NCBI GenBank assembly: GCA_021648465.1
Contig: JAKISR010000007.1
Span: 1-54,273 of the forward strand
DNA length: 54,273 bases
Source of the DNA: Sulfurimonas sp.
GTDB taxonomy: Bacteria > Campylobacterota > Campylobacteria > Campylobacterales > Sulfurimonadaceae
Direction of reading: 5' to 3'
Part shown: positions 43,318 to 52,830 of the stretch, in pieces
Layout of the letters: each line of letters opens with the position of its first letter
How positions within the stretch are numbered: position 1 is the stretch's first letter
Translations under genes and position numbers: made by a program
Notes under the pieces: model-generated
The model's database searches: none
Seen by the model: only the letters and a program-made list of their open reading frames with translations
Told to the model about the DNA's origin: nothing

Positions 43318-44455
43318 CAATTTCCTCTTTTGTAATTGTAAGTGGTGGCAAAAATCTAAGAGTGTTTTTTCCAGCTTTTAAAACCATTACTCCATTCTCT
43401 TTAGCATTAATTATTATATTACTTAGTGTGTCTGCATTTTTAACACGCAATCCACACATTAAACCTATTCCAACTTTGGATGTAAAAAAGTTTCTATATG
43501 TATTATAAAACTTTTCTAATTCATTATTAAAATACTTAATTATACTCTCTAATTCTCCACTCTCTTTATGCTTTTTTAAAATATCGAGCACTTCACATGT
43601 AGCTATAGAACTTAAATAATTTCCACCAAAAGTTGAGCCATGATCTCCAGGGGTAAGAACATCTCTTAGAGATGTCATAACAACACCGACGGGAACTCCA
43701 CCACCAATACCTTTTGCTAAAGTGACAATATCTGGTTTTATATCATAAACATTTGAAGCTAAAAACTCTCCTGTTCTGTATCCACCAGTTTGAACTTCAT
43801 CAACTATTAACAAAATATTTTTACTCTTTAATAGTTTTGCTAGAGCTTGAACTTCATCCTTGTTTAGTGGCACAACACCACCCTCACCTTGAACTAACTC
43901 TATCATAACTGCACATGTATGGTCATCAAGAAGAGCCTCTACATCAACAATAGCATCAGCATATACAAAACCATCAGGAAATGGTCCAAAGTAATTATGC
44001 ATCACTTCTTGCCCTGTTGCTTTTACAGTAGTAATTGTCCTACCATGAAATGAATTCTGTAAAGTTATAATCTTATATCTTTTAGTCTCACCATTAATTT
44101 CACCAAATTTTCTGGCAATCTTAATAGCGCCCTCATTTGCTTCTGCTCCACTATTTCCAAAGAAGCACTGCATATCATATCCACTAGCCTCTACAAGCTT
44201 TTGTGCAGCTCTTACTTGAGGTGCAATATAGTAAAGATTTGATATATGTGTAATCTTTGATATCTGCTGTGAAATTGCACTATTTACCATCTCATTTGCA
44301 TGTCCAACACTAACAACACCAATACCTGAAGTAAAATCTATATACTCTTTATCATTACTATCTAATAATTTTGCATTTTTACCACTTACAAACTCTACAT
44401 CAACTCTTGCATATGTAGGCAACACATATTTTTTATCTAACTCTTCTATATCCAT
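43274..44455 (-). CDS. argD: acetylornithine aminotransferase
   Basis: A class III PLP aminotransferase of 393 residues in arginine synthesis. The cofactor lysine is in DIVTLAKGIGGGVPVG; other hallmarks are FGNSGAEANEGAIKIAR, SFHGRTITTVKATGQ, LIVDEVQTGGYRTG and GDHGSTFGGNYLS. AAGAGGAAAA precedes the ATG. A possible promoter lies in the A/T-rich 112-base gap upstream. It leads the unit argD - TolC-like - MidA-like. The paralogous succinyldiaminopimelate aminotransferase role cannot be excluded. Confidence 0.94.
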   Translation of the reverse strand: MDIEELDKKYVLPTYARVDVEFVSGKNAKLLDSNDKEYIDFTSGIGVVSVGHANEMVNSAISQQISKITHISNLYYIAPQVRAAQKLVEASGYDMQCFFGNSGAEANEGAIKIARKFGEINGETKRYKIITLQNSFHGRTITTVKATGQEVMHNYFGPFPDGFVYADAIVDVEALLDDHTCAVMIELVQGEGGVVPLNKDEVQALAKLLKSKNILLIVDEVQTGGYRTGEFLASNVYDIKPDIVTLAKGIGGGVPVGVVMTSLRDVLTPGDHGSTFGGNYLSSIATCEVLDILKKHKESGELESIIKYFNNELEKFYNTYRNFFTSKVGIGLMCGLRVKNADTLSNIIINAKENGVMVLKAGKNTLRFLPPLTITKEEIDEGFKSLYIAVSSI

Positions 44456-44567
44456 ATTTTCCTCTTATATCTCTAAAATAATTATATAATTTATATTTGT
44501 ATAATAACACAAATATATAAATTTTTTAATTGAAAATAAAAGAACTTAAAGAGTTTATAACTATATA

Positions 44568-45689
44568 CTAGACAACCTCTAATAATATAAAAGCTGTTGA
44601 GAATCTTCCACTTTCAGGAATATAACATAAAACTTTTTCACCTTTTTTAAACTTATCATTATTAAAAAGTTCTTCTATCATTAGATAAATTGAGGCAGAG
44701 CCTGTGTTTCCTTTATAAAGTAAGTTTGTAAACCATTTTTCTTGTGGAATATCGCAAGATGCTTCTTTCATTCCATCGTACAATTTATTTCTAAAATATC
44801 CTGATGAATAATGTGGTAAAAACCAATCTATCTCTTCTGGAACAAATAAATTTTTTTCTAACATTTCAATAAGTGGTTTTACAACTGTATATTCGACAAT
44901 TTTTTCATTCAATAGTTTTACATCTTGTTTAACAGAAAAAATAGATTTATTTAACCACGTTTCTGGTGAAAATTCACGCCATCCACTAATTGAACCATCT
45001 TCTAGTTTTTCACTTCCTGAATACATACAAGCTTCTAACTCGTTTGCATAAGATCTTGAAAATATTTTATCAATTCTTAGAGATATCGTATTTTTATTAG
45101 CTTTATTACTAAGTGCAATTGCTCCAGCACCATCACTTAACATCCATCTTAAAAAATCTTTTTCAAAAGAGAGTTCAAGATTTTTTTCATGCTCTTTTTT
45201 AAAGTTTTCTGCTCTCATAGAAGCTGAAGAATTTTCACTTCCCGTAGATACAGCTAAATTTGCTTCACCTGATTTTATAGATATATATGCATATTTCAAT
45301 GCTGTTGTACCACTTAAACATATTCCTGCTGTTGATACTACCTCTAATGGTTTTATACCAAGTTCTCCATGAACCATTATCGCATGATTTGGCATAATTT
45401 GATCAGGAATTGTTGTACCACAAACCAATAAATCTAAATTATCTAAATCAATACCCTGCTCTGCTAATTTGTTAACTGCCATAGTTGTTAATTGAGAATT
45501 AGTATGGGTAGTTTTTTTAGTATCTGAATCTATTGCATAATACCTTTCTTTAATTTTATTTGATCTTAATATAATTTTTTTAGCACGAGATGGTCTAGAG
45601 CCTATTTGACCTAAAACATTTTCAATATTTTCGTTATTTATAGCTTCGTTTGGCAAAAATGCTGAGACTTTATTTATAAATACTTCCAT
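44568..45689 (-). CDS. orphan beta-ketoacyl-ACP synthase III-like enzyme
   Basis: A 373-residue thiolase-fold condensing enzyme. I choose the ATG at 45689, as GGGAG lies six bases before it, rather than an in-frame ATG 21 bases upstream. The catalytic triad of KAS III is complete: Cys124 (STAGICLSGTTAL), His293 (FLPHYSSGYF) and Asn328 (YKGNTGSAS). It is longer than housekeeping FabH (about 320) because of insertions around 155-180 and 230-260. FabH normally lies in a fatty-acid cluster; this gene stands alone between argD and a truncated oxidoreductase gene. It could start a specialised lipid or polyene, or be a DarB/BioZ-like variant; I cannot say. Confidence 0.82.
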   Translation of the reverse strand: MEVFINKVSAFLPNEAINNENIENVLGQIGSRPSRAKKIILRSNKIKERYYAIDSDTKKTTHTNSQLTTMAVNKLAEQGIDLDNLDLLVCGTTIPDQIMPNHAIMVHGELGIKPLEVVSTAGICLSGTTALKYAYISIKSGEANLAVSTGSENSSASMRAENFKKEHEKNLELSFEKDFLRWMLSDGAGAIALSNKANKNTISLRIDKIFSRSYANELEACMYSGSEKLEDGSISGWREFSPETWLNKSIFSVKQDVKLLNEKIVEYTVVKPLIEMLEKNLFVPEEIDWFLPHYSSGYFRNKLYDGMKEASCDIPQEKWFTNLLYKGNTGSASIYLMIEELFNNDKFKKGEKVLCYIPESGRFSTAFILLEVV

Positions 45690-45938
45690 TAAACACTCCC
45701 ACTTTCCCATATAATATAAATATATAATAAGTTATATGTTTATATGAGAATAAAGTATTAAATGATACATCACCTAATATAAAATTTCAAAATTATTAAT
45801 ATAAAAAATTAAGTTTATTTTAAATTTGTTACTTTTTTTCACTTTTTATGTTGTTTTTAATTCATATTATTTATAAGCTATTAAATAACACAATATAACG
45901 TTATTTAAATATTACAAGTCAAGTGTATTTATAAAATT

Positions 45939-46586
45939 TTATTCCTCAATTTCAGAATCAAACTCATCTAAAAATATAAACTCTCCATTATCTGTATCAA
46001 AACCATTTTTATATGGAATATTGCTTGATTCCCCTATATAATAAACTCCTGAACCCTCTTTACCAAATAATCCTAGCATTACAGCAAAAGCATCTATTGC
46101 TCTCATGATATCATCACCATCATAATATTCTTGAATTTTTTTGCCACAAACTATAGCTACTTTTTTATCTTTTACTAGCTCTAAAATATCACTTATATCC
46201 TCTAATGTTGCATCCATCTTTTCTAATATTTGAACAACCCTAATAGTTTGAGTAAGTTCATAATATTCCTCATATTCACTTGCATACTCCTCTAAATATA
46301 CTTCATTATGAATATCCCATATATATGAAAATCTACTCAGAAGCATTGCAAAAAATATATCTGTGTGCGGTTTTAGTTTTACATGGATATCAGCTATTGA
46401 TGCTATTTTAGTTTTTATTGGATCTATTACGATAATTTTTTTTTCTTCTATATACTCAAACATCTCACTTTCATAAGGATTTTTTCCCCAAAAGATAATT
46501 ACATCAGATTTTTGTATCTCTTGATATGGCATATTTTTATTACTACCTCGCCCTTGTATTATCCCTGCACTTCCTTTACTATTCAT
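45939..46586 (-). CDS. truncated molybdopterin-oxidoreductase-like protein
   Basis: A 215-residue protein that resembles only the middle of a molybdopterin oxidoreductase such as formate dehydrogenase: GSAGIIQGRGSN, the strand KSDVIIFWGKNPYES, IIVIDPIKTKIASIADIHVKLKPHTD and, later, AIVCGKKIQEY. The N-terminal iron-sulfur and cofactor domain, and the C-terminal guanine-dinucleotide domain, are missing, so it cannot hold the full cofactor. The last 25 residues are very acidic. Its start overlaps the HlyD-like gene by eight bases, so it is translated as the second gene of that pair. It may be a relic or a repurposed fold. Confidence 0.68.
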   Translation of the reverse strand: MNSKGSAGIIQGRGSNKNMPYQEIQKSDVIIFWGKNPYESEMFEYIEEKKIIVIDPIKTKIASIADIHVKLKPHTDIFFAMLLSRFSYIWDIHNEVYLEEYASEYEEYYELTQTIRVVQILEKMDATLEDISDILELVKDKKVAIVCGKKIQEYYDGDDIMRAIDAFAVMLGLFGKEGSGVYYIGESSNIPYKNGFDTDNGEFIFLDEFDSEIEE

Positions 46587-47376
46587 TTTTCAGTTCTACC
46601 TTTATTAATTTTGAAAATACTTTTGGAGATTTTATAATTATTTGAGCCATGTATTTAGATATATTTTTACTATCTGCAATATTTAAAACTCTTGAAATTT
46701 TATAGGATGTTTTTTTACCATCAATATAAACTATTTTTTTTGATGCATTTATCAAATCTTGTTCATCTAAAAATATAGTAATTTTTGCTTTAGAAATATC
46801 TGCAACTTTTGCTAATGTAGTTGAAATTCCTACAACATGACCAGGTTTTACCAACATTTCATATAATACAAAACCTTCTGCTATTAAATTTTTGTCACTT
46901 ATACTTCTTGTTAGTTGAGCTTCTCTTAATTTTGTATCAGTAATCTGAATTTTTAAGTTATTTATCTCTTTTTTTATATTTAAATAAAGATTTTCATTAG
47001 ATATTAAATCAGAAAACTCTCTATCTTTTTCAACAGATGATTTAAATTTTAAAGATTGTACTTTTTTATAATTTTCTCTTTTTCTTTTTAAATCTTTTTC
47101 TAAATTTTCTAAAATTCTTTCGTTGACATTTATTGTTTCTTGTATATAATTTAATTTATTTTTTATATATTTCAACTCTTTAGTATCCACAATTGAATCA
47201 ATCTTTATGTATGGTTTTGAAGACAATACTTTTCCTATTAAATCTTCATTAGCTTGAATAATTAATCCTGAAACGTTTGAAGATATTATTCTTAACTCAA
47301 ATGGTTCCACTTTTGCATAATAAACTTTAGCAAATAAAGTATTTAACATTAATAATATAATAATAAAAAATTTCAT
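46579..47376 (-). CDS. HlyD-like periplasmic adaptor protein
   Basis: A 265-residue exported protein (signal peptide MKFFIIILLMLNTLFA). The SNVSGLIIQANEDLIG segment starts a lipoyl-like half-barrel, followed by a long coiled-coil hairpin (about 70-150) and then GFVLYEMLVKPGHVVGISTTLAKVADISKAKI, the return half and beta-barrel of membrane-fusion proteins. It is shorter than usual MFPs (about 330-400), lacking a C-terminal membrane-proximal domain. No ABC or RND pump gene is next to it; the following gene is the truncated oxidoreductase. A TolC-like gene is at 42097-43317. Confidence 0.75.
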   Translation of the reverse strand: MKFFIIILLMLNTLFAKVYYAKVEPFELRIISSNVSGLIIQANEDLIGKVLSSKPYIKIDSIVDTKELKYIKNKLNYIQETINVNERILENLEKDLKRKRENYKKVQSLKFKSSVEKDREFSDLISNENLYLNIKKEINNLKIQITDTKLREAQLTRSISDKNLIAEGFVLYEMLVKPGHVVGISTTLAKVADISKAKITIFLDEQDLINASKKIVYIDGKKTSYKISRVLNIADSKNISKYMAQIIIKSPKVFSKLIKVELKNE

Positions 47377-47486
47377 TTACACTACCTTTTAATAATTATA
47401 CTTATTTTACCATTGCATTATTAAGATTAAAGCATATTTCATTTTATTTAGGGTAGTATTAAAACAGTAAGAATTAAAGGAATATT

Positions 47487-48440
47487 ATGTCTGTATTAGA
47501 TAGTGTTGATGCTGCTACAAATTTAGCAAAAAATAATGAACTTCAACTATTAGTCTTTAGAGTTAGTGAAAGTAAGGATTCTGCTTATTATGCTATTAAT
47601 GTATTTAAAACAAGAGAAGTTGTTGAATCAAAAAATCATTTTTTAACTCAAATCCCATCAGCTCATCCTATGCTAGAAGGAACTATAGTTCTTCGTGAAC
47701 TACAAATCCCTATACTTAATTTGCCATTATGGTTGGGTATAACTTTATCTAAAGATGAAATTAAAAAATCAAATATTCTTATTTGTGATTTTAATGGTGT
47801 TATAATTGGACTTAGAATAATGTCAGCATATAGAGTTATAAAGAAAAATTGGAGTGAGATGCATGCACCAAATAGCTACAGAGTTGGTGATGATAATGTT
47901 GTCATAAATGATACAAGATTAGATGATGGTAGTCTATGTCTTGTACTTGATTATGAAAAATTGCTAGCAGATGTAGTTCCGCAAGCTATGGTAAATGTAC
48001 ATGAATCACCAATAAATTTACAAGATTTAAATATTCCTGATAAATTAATAAAAGGAACTGTTTTAGTTGCTGAAGATTCAAAAACAGCACAAACACATTT
48101 AATGCAAATATTTAAAAATGCAAATATTGATATGAAAATGTTTAATAATGGAAAATTACTTGTTGATTATTTAAACTCTCTAGAAGAGGATGTATATTCA
48201 GTTCCTGCTATTATAACAGATATAGAGATGCCTGAAATGTCAGGATTTACAGTTGTGAAAATACTTAAAGCTAATCCAAATACAAGACATATTCCTATAA
48301 TTGTGAATAGCTCTATGACTGGTCAAAATAATAAGAGAGAAGCCGAAAAATTAGGAGCAGATGGATTTATCGATAAAACAAAAAGTCATAATATAATTCC
48401 ACTTATTATTGAAGCTATGCACGAGACAGGTAATATATAA
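47487..48440 (+). CDS. cheV: CheV chemotaxis coupling protein
   Basis: A 317-residue fusion of a CheW-like coupling domain (about 15-165; LQLLVFRVSESKDSAYYAINVFKTREVVE, GTIVLRELQIPILNLPLWLG) and a receiver domain (about 190-315) with acceptor aspartate in PAIITDIEMPEMSGF and the SSMT and DKTKS switch residues. It links chemoreceptors to CheA and can be tuned by phosphorylation. AAAGGA lies just before the ATG. It stands alone, divergent from the HlyD-like gene and convergent with oadB across a hairpin terminator. Confidence 0.94.
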   Translation: MSVLDSVDAATNLAKNNELQLLVFRVSESKDSAYYAINVFKTREVVESKNHFLTQIPSAHPMLEGTIVLRELQIPILNLPLWLGITLSKDEIKKSNILICDFNGVIIGLRIMSAYRVIKKNWSEMHAPNSYRVGDDNVVINDTRLDDGSLCLVLDYEKLLADVVPQAMVNVHESPINLQDLNIPDKLIKGTVLVAEDSKTAQTHLMQIFKNANIDMKMFNNGKLLVDYLNSLEEDVYSVPAIITDIEMPEMSGFTVVKILKANPNTRHIPIIVNSSMTGQNNKREAEKLGADGFIDKTKSHNIIPLIIEAMHETGNI

Positions 48441-48463
48441 ATATTATTAAATAAGAGCTCATA

Positions 48464-48485
48464 ACATGTAGATTATTCTACATGT
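48464..48485. terminator. bidirectional terminator between cheV and oadB
   Basis: ACATGTAGA (48464-48472) pairs perfectly with TCTACATGT (48477-48485) around a four-base loop. It lies between two convergent genes with only 61 bases between their stops, so it probably serves both. Confidence 0.75.
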
Positions 48486-48501
48486 TTGCATTATATTTAC
48501 T

Positions 48502-49818
48502 TTATATAAATAGTGAGATAAGCACACCGGCTGCTACTGCTGAACCAATTACACCCGCAACATTTGGACCCATTGCATGCATTAATAACATATTTGTACG
48601 ATCAGCTTCCATACCAACTTTATTTGATACACGAGCTGCCATTGGAACTGCTGATACACCAGCTGAACCAATTAATGGATTCACTTTATGCCCTGGAAAC
48701 ATATTCATAATTTTAGCCATAATCACACCAGAAGCAGTACCTACTGAGAATGCAACAATACCAAGAGCCATAATAAACATAGTATCTGGAACTAAGAACT
48801 CTTCAGCTGCTAGCTTTGAGCCAACACCTAAACCTAAAAAGATAGTTACTGTATTGATAAGTGAATTTTGAAGAGTGTCATTTAGACGCTCAACTACACC
48901 TGATTCTTTTAAGAAGTTACCAAACATAAATGCACCCACAAGTGGTGTAGCTGCTGGAAGAACTAAAATAGCAAGAGTTAGAACCAATATAGGAAAAACT
49001 AATTTCTCTAAACGAGATACATGACGAAGAGTTGTCATCTTAATTTTTCTCTCAGCTTCCGTAGTTAATGCTCTCATAATTGGAGGTTGTATAATAGGTA
49101 CCATAGCCATATAGCTATAAGATGCAACAGCAATAGCACCCAAAAGCTCTGGGGCAAGTTTAGTTGCAATAAAAATCGAGGTTGGTCCATCAGCCCCACC
49201 AATAATAGAGATAGCTGAAGCTTGCTGAAGTGTAAAATCAGCAAAACCCATTTGAGTTAATGCTACTGCACCAACAAGTGTTCCAAATATACCAAATTGA
49301 GCTGCTCCACCAAGAAGTGCCGTTTTAGGATTTGATAAGAGTGGTCCAAAATCGGTCATAGCTCCAACACCCATAAAGATAAGTATAGGAAACATCTCAT
49401 TTGCTAGACCCATATTGTAGATAACACCTAAGAAACCATCATCTCCAGCAATACCCGCAATTGGAATATTAGCTAGCAATCCACCAAATGCTATTGGTAA
49501 TAATAATAATGGCTCAAAACCTTTTCTAATTGCTAACCAAAACAGAAAAAAAGTAAGTAAAATCATAAGGATGCGACCCCATGATTTATGAAAGTCACTT
49601 ATCTCTTTTCCATGTGCATCTAGTTCATCAGGATCAGGGTTTATAAATGCATTTATTCCTGTTGATTTTAAAAATCCACCTACCATCTCTGAAAAAGGCT
49701 TTGTTTCATAAGTCTCTTCCATATGAGTTAAAGAAACTTCAACAGTAGGAGCACTTGCATAAAGAACACTAAAGCTAAAAAGCATAAGTGCAAGTAGTTT
49801 TATCACTAAAAATTTCAT
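48502..49818 (-). CDS. oadB: sodium-pumping oxaloacetate decarboxylase beta subunit
   Basis: A 438-residue membrane subunit that decarboxylates carboxybiotin and moves Na+ out. The N-terminal 85 residues carry a signal-like segment and an extra periplasmic part (PDPDELDAHGKEISDFH) before the conserved core. Core signatures are MGVGAMTDFGPLLSNP, the Na+-site region IIGGADGPTSIF, LVGAFMFGNFLKESGVVERL and the C-terminal HAMGPNVAGVIGSAVAAG. It follows oadA by four bases. Confidence 0.93.
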   Translation of the reverse strand: MKFLVIKLLALMLFSFSVLYASAPTVEVSLTHMEETYETKPFSEMVGGFLKSTGINAFINPDPDELDAHGKEISDFHKSWGRILMILLTFFLFWLAIRKGFEPLLLLPIAFGGLLANIPIAGIAGDDGFLGVIYNMGLANEMFPILIFMGVGAMTDFGPLLSNPKTALLGGAAQFGIFGTLVGAVALTQMGFADFTLQQASAISIIGGADGPTSIFIATKLAPELLGAIAVASYSYMAMVPIIQPPIMRALTTEAERKIKMTTLRHVSRLEKLVFPILVLTLAILVLPAATPLVGAFMFGNFLKESGVVERLNDTLQNSLINTVTIFLGLGVGSKLAAEEFLVPDTMFIMALGIVAFSVGTASGVIMAKIMNMFPGHKVNPLIGSAGVSAVPMAARVSNKVGMEADRTNMLLMHAMGPNVAGVIGSAVAAGVLISLFI

Positions 49819-49822
49819 CTGC

Positions 49823-51613
49823 TTATCCTAATACTGCTACAACTTGGCCTTCTACTACTTTATCATTTGTAGCAACATTTATAGATTTAATAACACCGCC
49901 ACGAGGGGCTACAATATCTATTTCCATTTTCATAGATTCTAAAATTAGGATTACATCACCCTCATTAACACTTTGACCTGGATTAGCAATTATTTTCCAA
50001 ACATTACCTGGGAGAAGAGCTTTAATATCTATGATATCTCCAGATGTTTTAGGTGTTGATATTGGAGCGATACTCTCTCCATTTACTGCTGTTACTTGAA
50101 TATTTGCATCACCTTCTGCAACTTGAACACTAAATTTTTGACCATCTACAACTACTGTATAATTACCATTACCCATATTTAAATTTCCTTCATTTTTTTT
50201 CATTTCTGATATCTTACGAACATTTAGTTCGCCTTTACCTTTTAAAAATGCTATACCTTTATCTTGGCAAGCTGCTGCAATGAAAATATTTTCTTCAGTT
50301 ATTTCAATATTTTCTTCTTTTAGTCTTTTTATCCAAGTATCTAAAGATTTACTCTCATCCGCGTTTGCCAAATCCAGAGCTTTTTCTGTAGTTGGCTCAA
50401 GATTTAGTTTTTCTGAAGCAATTTTTATAATTTCTGGATCTGGAGCAACTGGAGTTTTACCAAAATATCCAAGAACCATTTTTCCATAACCAGGAGCAAT
50501 TGCTTTCCAAGGACCTTGCATAACATTATTAAGTGCTTGTTGAAAATAAAACTGTGAAACTGGTGTTACAGATGTGCCATATCCACCTTTTTCAACAACT
50601 TCTTGCATAGCAGCAATAACTTCTGGGAATTTATCTAAAATATTATTATCACGCATCATTTGAGTATTAGCAGTTAATGCTCCACCTGGCATTGGGGAGA
50701 ATGGAATAACAGGAGATACCATTGTTGCTTCTGGAGGCATAAAGTAATCAGACAGACAAAATTGTAACTCTTTTTCATAAGTTAATATCTTATCAATTTC
50801 TAAGCCACCTAAATCAAAATCAAGACCTTTTGTAGCGTGCAACATAGTTAATATATCTGGCTGAGATGTTCCACCACTTACAGGAGCAGCAGCCATATCT
50901 ATACCATCAACACCAGCTTCTAAAGCAGCCATATATGCAGAAACAGAGACACCTGCTGTTTCGTGCGTATGGAGACGAAGATGTGTTCCCTCAGGAACTA
51001 AACTTCTAGCCATTTTAATAGTTTCATACACTTTATGTGGATTTGAGGTTCCGCTAGCATCTTTAAAACAAATACTATCATAAGGAATACCACTATCTAA
51101 AATTTCACGAAGAGTTTTTTCATAAAAATCAACGGTATGTGCGCCATAACAACCTGGAGGAAGATCCATCATTGTTACAACAATTTCATGCTTTAATCCG
51201 TAATGAGAAATTCTCTCACCAGAATATTTTAAATTTTCTACATCATTTAATGCATCAAAGTTTCTGATAGTTGTTGTACCATGTTTTTTAAACATTTTAG
51301 CATGTAAATCTATTAATTCTTTTGAGCCAGTATCAAGCATAACAGTGTTAACACCACGAGCAAGAGTTTGTAGATTTGCATCTGGTCCAACTATCTTTCG
51401 AAATTTATCCATCATTTCAAATGCATCTTCTCTTAGATAGAAGTATAGAGATTGAAATCTAGCTCCTCCACCAAACTCAAAGTGAGTTATCCCTGCTGTT
51501 TTTGCTGCTTCTACTGCTGGAAAAAAATCATCCATTAATACACGACCGCCAAAAACTGACTGGAAACCATCTCTAAAAGTTGTATCCATTATATCTATAA
51601 ATTTTTTAGCCAT
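49823..51613 (-). CDS. oadA: oxaloacetate decarboxylase alpha subunit (biotin carboxyl carrier)
   Basis: A 596-residue cytoplasmic subunit. The carboxyltransferase barrel (about 1-300) begins MDTTFRDGFQSVFGG and has the metal-binding RLHTHETAG. A conserved carboxylase domain follows (about 300-460), with PGGALTANTQMM. A linker leads to a biotin domain whose lysine is Lys562 in ESMKMEI. It transfers CO2 from oxaloacetate to biotin for OadB. An alternative reading is PycB, the B subunit of a two-part pyruvate carboxylase, but the adjacent oadB and oadG favour the Na+ pump. Confidence 0.93.
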   Translation of the reverse strand: MAKKFIDIMDTTFRDGFQSVFGGRVLMDDFFPAVEAAKTAGITHFEFGGGARFQSLYFYLREDAFEMMDKFRKIVGPDANLQTLARGVNTVMLDTGSKELIDLHAKMFKKHGTTTIRNFDALNDVENLKYSGERISHYGLKHEIVVTMMDLPPGCYGAHTVDFYEKTLREILDSGIPYDSICFKDASGTSNPHKVYETIKMARSLVPEGTHLRLHTHETAGVSVSAYMAALEAGVDGIDMAAAPVSGGTSQPDILTMLHATKGLDFDLGGLEIDKILTYEKELQFCLSDYFMPPEATMVSPVIPFSPMPGGALTANTQMMRDNNILDKFPEVIAAMQEVVEKGGYGTSVTPVSQFYFQQALNNVMQGPWKAIAPGYGKMVLGYFGKTPVAPDPEIIKIASEKLNLEPTTEKALDLANADESKSLDTWIKRLKEENIEITEENIFIAAACQDKGIAFLKGKGELNVRKISEMKKNEGNLNMGNGNYTVVVDGQKFSVQVAEGDANIQVTAVNGESIAPISTPKTSGDIIDIKALLPGNVWKIIANPGQSVNEGDVILILESMKMEIDIVAPRGGVIKSINVATNDKVVEGQVVAVLG

Positions 51614-51621
51614 ACTTTTCC

Positions 51622-51855
51622 CTAGCCTTCTTTATGATGTTTTATTGCTGCTGTTATTGCTGCAACAATCTTTTTATTATTATTTTGATTATTTACTGTT
51701 GATGCACTAGCATTCGGTTTTACTTCAGGGAAAAATTTATTTATTATTTTTGACATTAAATTCATCATTAATATCAAAACAATTAAGAATAGAAATACTG
51801 TTCCCATTCCTAGACCCATAAATTTAAAGCCCTCTAATACGAGATTAGTATCCAT
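51622..51855 (-). CDS. oadG: oxaloacetate decarboxylase gamma subunit
   Basis: A 77-residue single-helix subunit (GFKFMGLGMGTVFLFLIVLILMMN, then IINKFFPE) that holds the alpha and beta subunits together. I use the ATG at 51855 with AAGG nine bases upstream; an in-frame GTG six codons earlier has no site. The C-terminal tail is Asn/Lys-rich and ends AAIKHHKEG; OadG tails often bind zinc through histidines. It is the first gene of oadGAB, nine bases before oadA. Confidence 0.88.
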   Translation of the reverse strand: MDTNLVLEGFKFMGLGMGTVFLFLIVLILMMNLMSKIINKFFPEVKPNASASTVNNQNNNKKIVAAITAAIKHHKEG

Positions 51856-52008
51856 TATAATATACCTTTTCACTATATATTTTCGTGTAATTATATGATA
51901 AAGATGTTTAAAAAGAGTTTTTGATTATTTTTTGAGTTTATTTATAATTGAATTGTTACTTTTTGATTATATACTTCCAGTAAATTTATATAAATAGGAT
52001 ATTTTTAA

Positions 52009-52299
52009 ATGATAAATGAAAGCGTTAGAAAGTTTGGTTTAATTAATACGATAGAAGGATACTCATATATTATCTTAGTTTTTATAGCTATGCCAATGAA
52101 ATATCTTATGGATATTCCATTGGCTGTAAAAATAGCTGGAATGGCTCACGGAGTATTATTTATAATATTTTTATATCTTGGTGTTAAAGCTTGGATATCT
52201 ACAAAGTGGTCCCTTTATCAAACTATAATATTTTTTATTGCTTCTCTACTTCCATTTGGAACCTTTTTTACAAAAAGTAAAATTAAAGCTTATGAATAA
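52009..52299 (+). CDS. DUF3817 small membrane protein
   Basis: A 96-residue protein with three hydrophobic segments. INTIEGYSYIILVFIAMPMKYL and the GMAHGVLFIIFLYL segment are typical of DUF3817, a family of unknown function, some members linked to integral membrane transporter fusions. It is divergent from oadG and followed by two more small membrane genes. A possible -10 box lies in the AT-rich 52-kb leader near 51970 (TATATA). Confidence 0.78.
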   Translation: MINESVRKFGLINTIEGYSYIILVFIAMPMKYLMDIPLAVKIAGMAHGVLFIIFLYLGVKAWISTKWSLYQTIIFFIASLLPFGTFFTKSKIKAYE

Positions 52300-52353
52300 A
52301 AAAAGCTTTGTTTAGATAGAATAATATAAATAAATTGAAGGGAAAAATATTTT

Positions 52354-52650
52354 ATGATAGCTGGAATGTACGAACAAGACTTTATAGCATATATGATTTT
52401 TGGATTAATTCTTAATTTTTCTTTTTCAATATTTTTTGGTGTTTATCTTAGTAAAAACATTGGTATGCAAGAGATGATAGAGTCTAAAGGTAATAAAGAA
52501 CAATCTTTTCTTGTTAGCGTAAGTCTATTTATCCCTTTTGCAAAAATGCTCATTACTCTTTATCGAGTTACTATTTTACAGCTATATTTTCTTAATAAGG
52601 GTTACTCTCATAAAGAATTTTGGGTCTATATGACTACAAGTCGTGCATAG
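52354..52650 (+). CDS. hypothetical small membrane protein
   Basis: A 98-residue protein with an N-terminal hydrophobic helix (AYMIFGLILNFSFSIFFGVYL) and a second at about 50-75. AAGGGA lies 11 bases before the ATG at 52354. I recognise no family. It is followed one base after its stop by another small membrane gene, so the two are probably a unit. Confidence 0.6.
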   Translation: MIAGMYEQDFIAYMIFGLILNFSFSIFFGVYLSKNIGMQEMIESKGNKEQSFLVSVSLFIPFAKMLITLYRVTILQLYFLNKGYSHKEFWVYMTTSRA

Positions 52651-52651
52651 A

Positions 52652-52828
52652 ATGAAAGAGTTTAAGTTAAAACTTATACTTACTGTTTTAACTGGTATAA
52701 TTTTTTCATTTATATTTATCTTACTTGCTTTTGTCTTACCAACAACAACTACGAGCAGTTACAAAGTATTTTCAGAAAAAAAATCTACTAATATACTAGA
52801 AGAAGTTTCCAGATCTATGAATAAATAG
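52652..52828 (+). CDS. hypothetical single-helix membrane protein
   Basis: A 58-residue protein with one strong hydrophobic helix (LILTVLTGIIFSFIFILLAFVL) and a polar tail ending EEVSRSMNK. The ATG at 52652 directly follows the upstream stop; an in-frame GTG at 52643 is possible. There is no good ribosome site, so translation would be coupled to the upstream gene. Existence as a gene is likely but not certain. Confidence 0.5.
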   Translation: MKEFKLKLILTVLTGIIFSFIFILLAFVLPTTTTSSYKVFSEKKSTNILEEVSRSMNK

Positions 52829-52830
52829 TC

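Noticed and set aside
48482..48871. 129-residue plus-strand frame opposite oadB
   Set aside because: Antisense to the conserved C-terminus of OadB, with no start signal; it also begins within the hairpin terminator region.
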